8,429 bases of DNA from Frankiaceae bacterium (GTDB lineage Bacteria; Actinomycetota; Actinomycetes; Mycobacteriales; SCTD01). The DNA is taken from the NCBI GenBank assembly GCA_026786045.1, contig JAJAYV010000127.1, positions 1 to 8,429 of the forward strand. Direction: 5' to 3'. Positions 5,690 to 8,429 of this stretch are shown piece by piece; positions within the stretch are counted from its first letter, which is position 1; each line of letters starts with the position of its first letter. A model generated the notes under the pieces. That model saw only the letters and a list, made by a program, of their open reading frames with translations. It made no database searches and was not told where the DNA came from. Position numbers and translations under genes: made by a program.

Positions 5690-6430
5690 TCAGCCCCGCT
5701 GGGTGGCGCGGCCGGTCCGGCGCTGCACGCCCCACAGGGTGACCTTCCACAGCGCCTCGAGCACGATCGCCCGGCTCATCTTGGACTCGCCGCGCTCGCG
5801 CTCGACGAAGGTGATGGGCACCTCGACGACGCGGTAGCCGGCGTGCCAGGTGCGCCAGGCCAGGTCAACCTGGAAGCAGTAGCCGTGCGAGGCGACCTGC
5901 GCCAGCGGCAGCGCGTCGAGCACCTCGCGACGGTAGGCCCGGTAGCCGCCGGTCGCGTCGCGCAGCGGCAGGCGCAGCATCAGCCGCGCGTAGGTGTTGC
6001 CGCCGCGGCTGAGCATCTCGCGGGAGCGGGGCCAGTTGACGACCTGGCCGCCCTCGACCCATCGGCTGCCGAGGACGAGGTCGGCGTGCTCGAGCGCCGC
6101 GAGCAGCCGCGGCAGCTGCTCGGGGGCGTGCGAGCCGTCGGCGTCCATCTCCACGACGACGTCGTAGCCCCGCTCGCGGGCCCAGGCGAAGCCGGCGACG
6201 TAGGCCGCGCCCAGGCCGTCCTTGTCGGCGCGGTGCAGCACGTGCACCCGGTCGTCGGCGGCGGCGATCCGGTCGGCGATGGCGCCGGTGCCGTCCGGGC
6301 TGTTGTCGTCGACGACGAGCAGGTGCGCGGTCGGGACGGCGGCGAGCAGCCGCCCGGCGATGACCTCGACGTTCTCGGCCTCGTCGTAGGTCGGGACAAC
6401 CACGAGCACGCGGTCCAGCGCGGCGCTCAC
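5690..6430 (-). CDS. ppm1: Polyprenol monophosphomannose synthase (GT2)
   Basis: 246 residues. The GTG at 6430 overlaps the lnt stop codon in a GTGA overlap of 4 nt, so translation is coupled to lnt. It is a family 2 glycosyltransferase of DPM1 type: VVVPTYDEAENV at 10-21, VVDDNSPDGTG at 39-49, the metal-binding DAD at 96-98 (EMDADGSH), SRWVEGG, SRGGNTYARL, DATGGYRAYR and, near the end, FVERERGESKMS. No membrane segment follows the catalytic domain. It should transfer mannose from GDP-mannose to a polyprenyl phosphate on the cytosolic face, giving the lipid-linked mannose used for protein O-mannosylation and, in relatives, lipomannan. In M. tuberculosis this domain is fused behind an Lnt domain in one protein (Ppm1); here the order is the same but the two remain separate. 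Confidence 0.95.
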   Translation of the reverse strand: MSAALDRVLVVVPTYDEAENVEVIAGRLLAAVPTAHLLVVDDNSPDGTGAIADRIAAADDRVHVLHRADKDGLGAAYVAGFAWARERGYDVVVEMDADGSHAPEQLPRLLAALEHADLVLGSRWVEGGQVVNWPRSREMLSRGGNTYARLMLRLPLRDATGGYRAYRREVLDALPLAQVASHGYCFQVDLAWRTWHAGYRVVEVPITFVERERGESKMSRAIVLEALWKVTLWGVQRRTGRATQRG

Positions 6431-7944
6431 GCGGCGGCCCGGCGGCGGCCCAGAGCGGGGACGACCATGGCCAGCGCGCCGATCGCCGACAGCGCGGCCT
6501 CGGGCGCCGCGCCGACGCGGGTGGCCAGCGTGCGCCCGTCGCGTAGCGGCACCTCGTGGACCATCACCTCGCGGGTGAAGACGGCCGCGTCGTCGATGAC
6601 CTCGCCGTCCGGCGCGATCACGGCGCTGATGCCGCTGGTCGCGGCGACGAGCACGGTCCGGCCGTGCTCCACCGCGCGCAGGCGTGCCATGGCCAGCTGC
6701 TGCACGGTCTCCCCGCTCCGCCCGAAGGTTGCGTTGTTGGTCTGCACGACGATCAGCCTTCCCCCTGCCACCACCGTGTCGCGCACCAGGTCGTCGTACG
6801 CCACCTCGAAGCAGATCACGTCGCCGAGCCGGACCGTCCCGACGTCGAGCAGGCCCACCTCGTCGCCGGCGGCGAAGTCGCGCGGGACGAGGTCCACCTT
6901 GTCGGTCACCTTGCGCACCAGCGACCGGTAGGGGATGTACTCACCGAACGGCACCGGGTGCCGCTTGACGTACCTCTCCCCCGGCCCGGTCTCGGGGTCC
7001 CAGACGATCCCGGCGTTGCTCACCTGGTCGCCCGGCCCCTGCAGCACCGCCCCGACGAGCACCGGCACGCCGACGTCCTTGACCGCCGCGTCGATGAGGT
7101 CGTACGCCGCCGGATCGGCGAACGGGTCGATGTCGGAGGCGTTCTCCGGCCACACGACCAGCGCGGGCTGCTCGACCCGGCCGGCGCGGACGTCGGCGGC
7201 GAGCTGCCGGGTGGCGTCGACGTGGTTGCCGAGCACGGCGGCGCGCTGGGCGTTGAAGCCGAGCCCGAGGCGCGGGACGTTGCCCTGCACCACGGCCACC
7301 CGCACCGCCTCCCCCTCGGTCGGCAGCGGGACGAGCGCGGCGTTGCCCACCGCCGCGAGCAGCGGGGCGGCGACGGTCGCGGCAGCCAGCGCGGGCGCGA
7401 CCCGGACGTTCAGGACGGCCCAGGCCAGCGCGCCGGCCAGCAGCGCGACGACGACGGTCACCAGGGGCGCCCCGCCCAGCGCGGCCAGCGGGGTGAGGGC
7501 GGAGTCGCCCTGGCTGAAGGCGAGCCGGCCCCACGTGAAGCCGCCGAAGGGCAGCCGGCCGCGCAGCGCCTCCTGCAGGACCCACAGCGCGGCGGTCCAC
7601 AGCGGCCACCAGGCGGTGCGGGTGACGACGGCCACGGCCGCACCCAGGCCGGCGAGGAAGGCCGCCTGCAGCAGCGACAAGGCGATCAGAGCCAGCGGCC
7701 CGGCGATGGTGGCGGTCCACTCGACCAGCGGCACGAACAGCGCCAGACCGTGCACCAGCCCGAGCAGCGCCCCCTGGCGGGCGCTTGCGCCGCGGCAGGC
7801 CACGGTCAGCAGCGCGACGGCCGGCACGGCCAGCCAGGGCAGGTCGACGGGCGGGAAGGCCAGGTAGAGCAGCAGGCCGGAGGCCAACGCAGCCAGCAGC
7901 CGCAGCCCGAGCGAGGGGGCTGCGCGGCTGTCCACCGGCTCCAT
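6427..7944 (-). CDS. lnt: Apolipoprotein N-acyltransferase
   Basis: 505 residues, close to the usual Lnt length. The N-terminal half holds multiple membrane segments (from about residue 12 to 206), with YLAFPPVDLPW at 27-37 and LPFGGFTWGRLAFSQ at 131-145, both typical. The nitrilase-like domain (about 214-465) carries the catalytic triad: Glu267 in WPENASD, Lys327 in YVKRHPVPFGEY and Cys378 in DVICFEVAYDD. A last hydrophobic segment lies at 482-498. Lnt adds the third acyl chain to the N-terminal cysteine of lipoproteins at the outer face of the membrane. The start is uncertain: the ATG at 7944 has AGG directly before it and no well-spaced SD, and a GTG three codons later is possible. It heads the lnt-ppm1-fxsA operon, with a long, possibly structured leader. 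Confidence 0.96.
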   Translation of the reverse strand: MEPVDSRAAPSLGLRLLAALASGLLLYLAFPPVDLPWLAVPAVALLTVACRGASARQGALLGLVHGLALFVPLVEWTATIAGPLALIALSLLQAAFLAGLGAAVAVVTRTAWWPLWTAALWVLQEALRGRLPFGGFTWGRLAFSQGDSALTPLAALGGAPLVTVVVALLAGALAWAVLNVRVAPALAAATVAAPLLAAVGNAALVPLPTEGEAVRVAVVQGNVPRLGLGFNAQRAAVLGNHVDATRQLAADVRAGRVEQPALVVWPENASDIDPFADPAAYDLIDAAVKDVGVPVLVGAVLQGPGDQVSNAGIVWDPETGPGERYVKRHPVPFGEYIPYRSLVRKVTDKVDLVPRDFAAGDEVGLLDVGTVRLGDVICFEVAYDDLVRDTVVAGGRLIVVQTNNATFGRSGETVQQLAMARLRAVEHGRTVLVAATSGISAVIAPDGEVIDDAAVFTREVMVHEVPLRDGRTLATRVGAAPEAALSAIGALAMVVPALGRRRAAA

Positions 7945-7971
7945 CCTGCCTGACAGCAGCTCCGGGCGACG

Positions 7972-8078
7972 GGTCCACCGGAGCAGGCGCCCGAACCCTT
8001 CGGACCGACCCGGCGCCGGCTGGAGGCCGTCGTCGTGCCGTTGTCTACTGAGCCCGGGCGCCTGCCCTCGGGTGGACC
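7972..8078 (-). ncRNA. Candidate structured leader RNA of the lnt operon
   Basis: The arms 8078-8056 and 7992-7972 (minus strand) are complementary as 8 bp (GGTCCACC with GGTGGACC) plus 10 bp (GCAGGCGCCC with GGGCGCCTGC), separated by a small 5/3 internal loop. The 63 nt between hold smaller hairpins: CGGC-CTCCA-GCCG (8029-8017) and CCGAA-GGG-TTCGG (8003-7991; its last two bases overlap the closing arm). The 5' arm starts at the transcript start predicted from the promoter at 8086-8116. The long complementary arms are plainly visible. That they form a functional leader is inference, and I recognise no known riboswitch class. Confidence 0.4.
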
Positions 8079-8085
8079 GAGGACG

Positions 8086-8116
8086 AACTTAGCGGGGCCT
8101 CCCCATGGCCTGTCAA
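8086..8116 (-). promoter_or_regulatory. Candidate housekeeping promoter of lnt-ppm1-fxsA
   Basis: On the minus strand TTGACA (8116-8111) matches the -35 consensus and TAAGTT (8091-8086) fits the TAnnnT -10 pattern, with a 19-nt spacer, slightly long. Transcription would start near 8079, about 135 nt before the lnt ATG. Confidence 0.5.
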
Positions 8117-8123
8117 CCGGCCT

Positions 8124-8158
8124 CTGACCTGCGACGATGCATCAGAACCGCAGGTCAG
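8124..8158 (-). terminator. Terminator hairpin of the amidohydrolase gene, with nested palindrome
   Basis: CTGACCTGCG (8124-8133) and CGCAGGTCAG (8149-8158) are a perfect 10-bp inverted repeat, starting 25 nt after the amidohydrolase stop and ending 8 nt before the -35 of the lnt promoter. The 15-nt loop contains the palindrome GATGCATC (8136-8143). Position suits a terminator insulating lnt; there is no T-run. Confidence 0.6.
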
Positions 8159-8183
8159 CGGGGGTGCGCCGCTCACCTGCCGG

Positions 8184-8429
8184 TTACCGGCTGAACACCG
8201 TGCGTCCACCGACGACCGTCAGGCGGCATACCGGATCTTCTTCTGACAGGTCGGGCAGACCGGAGACACCGGCCCGTGGATCGGTGGACCAGGCCGAGAC
8301 CCGTGCGTCGGGCATCTGCACGACGAGCTCGCCCGGGACGTCCCACACGGCAAAGGTCGCGGGGGTCCCGGGCGCGAGCTCGCCGGCCCCCTCCACCCGG
8401 GCGGCGCGCCACCCGCCGCGGGTGTGCGC
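8184..8429 (-). CDS. Amidohydrolase family (YtcJ-like), C-terminal end
   Basis: 81 codons are visible from the right edge to the TAA at 8186-8184; the start lies beyond the window. The frame reads AHTRGGWRAARVEGAGEL, then APGTPATFAVWD, and ends CRLTVVGGRTVFSR. This is the usual C-terminus of YtcJ-type metal-dependent amidohydrolases (Amidohydro_3): the last helix with the HTxGGWxAA motif, then the return to the small beta-sandwich domain with PATFAVWD, and a final strand with TVVxGRxV. The metal-binding residues would be in the missing part, so the substrate cannot be named. It precedes the lnt operon on the same strand but is separated by a hairpin and a promoter. Confidence 0.8.
   Translation of the reverse strand, partial: AHTRGGWRAARVEGAGELAPGTPATFAVWDVPGELVVQMPDARVSAWSTDPRAGVSGLPDLSEEDPVCRLTVVGGRTVFSR

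Noticed and set aside
5843..6931. 362-codon open frame on the + strand opposite ppm1 and lnt
   Set aside because: Spans two real overlapping genes on the other strand, with low-complexity sequence and no recognisable motif.
6556..7953. 465-codon open frame on the + strand opposite lnt
   Set aside because: Composition is repetitive Gly/Arg/His/Gln, as expected of the antisense of a high-GC gene. The opposite strand encodes Lnt with its full catalytic triad.

Overview
The window is about 8.4 kb of very GC-rich chromosomal DNA from an actinobacterium. The evidence is RbpA (an RNA polymerase-binding protein confined to Actinobacteria), a mycobacterial-type FprA reductase, and an lnt-ppm1 pair. 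Gene order and codon bias look like the Geodermatophilus/Blastococcus/Modestobacter group, but that placement is inference from memory and not demonstrated. No mobile element, CRISPR array, rRNA or tRNA was seen.

Layout, left to right. A CAP/SCP-domain secreted protein enters truncated at the left edge (+, ends 299). A convergent PH-domain membrane protein follows (-, 390-1145). A 54-residue single-span membrane miniprotein lies at 1318-1482 (+). An FprA-type ferredoxin/NADPH reductase (-, 1506-2990), a secreted tandem NlpC/P60-like protein (-, 3115-4110) and a four-helix membrane protein (-, 4183-4626) form a leftward series. rbpA reads rightward (4740-5126) and ends at a strong hairpin. It faces the leftward operon lnt-ppm1-fxsA (7944 down to 5203), whose genes overlap by 4 nt or are 1 nt apart. 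The C-terminal end of an amidohydrolase (-, from 8429 to 8184) closes the window.

Functional themes. There are cell-envelope genes: CAP, NlpC/P60, lipoprotein N-acylation by Lnt, and polyprenol-phosphate-mannose synthesis by Ppm1. There are also two genes tied to transcription and redox state (rbpA, fprA). Both carry upstream matches to the SigR/SigH thiol-stress promoter class: GGAAT-N18-GTTG before rbpA and GGAAC-N19-GTT before fprA. This suggests shared oxidative-stress control.

Most notable unexplained signals: (1) the apparent 5' leader of the lnt operon, where a TTGACA-N19-TAAGTT promoter is followed, at the predicted transcript start, by a roughly 107-nt region closed by long complementary arms; (2) the second NlpC/P60 copy, which keeps its His and Asp but has lost the catalytic Cys; (3) a hairpin that would hide the Shine-Dalgarno sequence of the 54-residue miniprotein; (4) a perfect 23-bp tandem duplication that copied one arm of the rbpA terminator up to the fxsA stop codon.
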